Origin: Clostridiales bacterium UBA7044
Lineage (GTDB): Bacteria; Bacillota; Clostridia; Oscillospirales; Oscillospiraceae
Assembly (NCBI GenBank): GCA_002493965.1
Contig: DLAP01000012.1
Location: 32,289 to 38,862, forward strand
DNA length: 6,574 nt
Direction: 5' to 3'
Shown here piece after piece: positions 6,301 through 6,574 of this stretch. The notes below the pieces were generated by a model that was given only the letters and a program-made list of their open reading frames with translations, was not told where the DNA came from and ran no database searches. Within the stretch, counting starts at the first letter, position 1. Each line of letters opens with the position of its first letter. The position numbers and the translations under genes were made by a program.

Positions 6301-6333
6301 TACAAAAAATGGCTCTTTTAACCGTTTTTTGTA
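6301..6333. repeat. Hairpin 3 of the array
   Basis: TACAAAAAA / TTTTTTGTA (9 bp), then a T-G wobble (6310/6324) and GG / CC, closing a 9-nt loop. On the + strand the 3' arm is a run of six T. Confidence 0.75.
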
Positions 6334-6357
6334 TGTGTAAACAGCAATCAATGGGTA

Positions 6358-6391
6358 GCTTTTCCTGCATGGCGAACCATGCGGGAAAAGC
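6358..6391. repeat. Hairpin 4 of the array
   Basis: A 15-position stem, GCTTTTCC-T-GCATGG with CCATGC-G-GGAAAAGC, has one T-G wobble (6366/6383) and a CGAA tetraloop. It is one of the strongest stems in the array. Confidence 0.88.
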
Positions 6392-6392
6392 A

Positions 6393-6434
6393 GGTGCAAG
6401 GTTTTTGCGGCTTTCGCCACAAAAACTTTACACC
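6393..6434. repeat. Hairpin 5 of the array
   Basis: A 19-position stem from GGTG (6393-6396) / CACC (6431-6434) through GTTTTTG (6401-6407) / CAAAAAC (6420-6426) to GGC / GCC, closing the TTTC loop at 6412-6415. It has two C-A mismatches (6397/6430, 6408/6419) and one G-T wobble (6400/6427). Confidence 0.85.
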
Positions 6435-6435
6435 C

Positions 6436-6490
6436 GAATGACGCTAAGATTGCCGGAAAGCCTTGGCTTTCAAGGCATTCTGCGTTATTC
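6436..6490. repeat. Hairpin 6 of the array (long, imperfect)
   Basis: A 55-nt imperfect hairpin: GAAT / ATTC, a G-T wobble, ACGC / GCGT, a bulged TA, AGA / TCT, a T-T mismatch, TGCC / GGCA, a small internal loop, then GAAAGC / GCTTTC closing the CTTG loop. Its outer 3' arm is part of the right terminal inverted repeat. Confidence 0.75.
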
Positions 6491-6520
6491 AGTACGCATT
6501 ATCTATATTCGTGAAAAGAG

Positions 6521-6550
6521 CAAGGGGACAGGCGAAGGCCTGTCCCCTTG
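6521..6550 (-). terminator. Strong palindrome, possible terminator for a - strand gene to the right
   Basis: Perfect 13-bp stem CAAGGGGACAGGC / GCCTGTCCCCTTG with a 4-nt loop. Read on the - strand it is followed by CTCTTTTCAC, a modest U-tract; on the + strand it is followed by ACAGCGTGTC and A's, which would not terminate. It lies outside the TTATCTA repeats. A short second inverted repeat, GACA / TGTC (6550-6560), abuts it. No gene on the right is visible to confirm the role. Confidence 0.5.
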
Positions 6551-6574
6551 ACAGCGTGTCAAAAAAGGCTCAAA

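Larger units (their letters stand above)
6246..6498. mobile_element. Putative MITE-like element / structured hairpin array (no gene)
   Basis: A 253-bp non-coding segment. Its ends form imperfect terminal inverted repeats: TGTCTGCTGAATAA (6246-6259) and the complement of 6485-6498 (TGCGTACTGAATAA) match at 11 of 14 positions, the inner 8 perfectly. A 7-bp direct repeat, TTATCTA, flanks it at 6238-6244 and 6499-6505. It abuts the right end exactly and lies 1 bp from the left end, as a target-site duplication would. Inside, six consecutive hairpins cover nearly everything; the main unpaired stretches are 6334-6357 and the two ends. No convincing reading frame or ribosome binding site is present. 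A non-autonomous transposable repeat is the favoured reading. A structured non-coding RNA, on either strand, is the alternative. The family is not recognised and no transposase is in the window. Confidence 0.5.
6238..6505. repeat. Flanking 7-bp direct repeat TTATCTA (possible target-site duplication)
   Basis: TTATCTA at 6238-6244 and again at 6499-6505 brackets the hairpin array. Removing one copy plus the array would join the terminator tail directly to TATTCGTGAAAAG, a plausible empty site. Seven matching bases in A+T-rich DNA can arise by chance, but their position at both element ends is notable. Confidence 0.45.

Noticed and set aside
6246..6498. CRISPR array or integron attC array
   Set aside because: The units differ from one another in sequence and length and have no regular spacers. 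Only the hairpin character repeats.
6294..6551. 85-codon + strand open frame over the hairpin array
   Set aside because: It has no ribosome binding site, its low-complexity composition comes from both arms of several hairpins, and it stops inside the 6521-6550 palindrome junction. The inverted repeats explain the DNA better than a protein.

Overview
The window looks like a piece of chromosome from a Clostridia-class Bacillota, most likely an Oscillospirales/Ruminococcaceae-type gut anaerobe. The base composition is moderately G+C-rich by eye. Ribosome binding sites are strong (AAGGAG, GGAGGT), one promoter has a consensus extended -10, and the TyrRS, DapA, QueA, Tgt and YajC sequences look clostridial. 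The taxon is an inference from sequence style, not from a search. Everything from 1 to about 6240 is ordinary, tightly packed core genome. The unusual part is the 3' end.

Layout. (1) 1-1335, + strand: the 3' two thirds of tyrS, followed by a GNAT acetyltransferase gene that overlaps it by 4 bp (ATGA). A strong GC-rich hairpin at 1339-1365 separates this pair from the convergent dapA. (2) 1392-2264, - strand: dapA, the first committed enzyme of lysine/diaminopimelate synthesis, alone on its strand. (3) 2265-2447: a 183-bp divergent intergenic region that must hold the dapA and queA promoters. (4) 2448-5733, + strand: a translationally tight queA - double GNAT - tgt operon. QueA and Tgt are two enzymes of tRNA queuosine modification. 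The gene between them encodes two RimJ/RimL-type acetyltransferase domains fused in tandem, and its end overlaps the tgt start. (5) 5815-6198, + strand: yajC, with its own extended -10 promoter and an intrinsic terminator. tgt-yajC is a classical linkage, but the secD/secF genes that often follow are not seen here.

(6) 6199-6574 has no credible gene. After the yajC terminator, 6246-6498 is almost completely tiled by consecutive inverted repeats (six hairpins). It is bounded by imperfect 14-bp terminal inverted repeats (11/14) and flanked by a 7-bp direct repeat, TTATCTA. This is the architecture of a small non-autonomous (MITE-like) element that may have inserted in the tail of the yajC terminator, or of a structured RNA. 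A further perfect 13-bp palindrome at 6521-6550 lies outside it and may terminate a gene entering from the right on the - strand.

Together the coding part serves translation (tyrosyl-tRNA charging, tRNA wobble modification), cell-wall/lysine precursor supply and Sec-dependent export. The GNAT genes are passengers of unknown substrate. I see no defence system, CRISPR array, tRNA or rRNA gene in the window.
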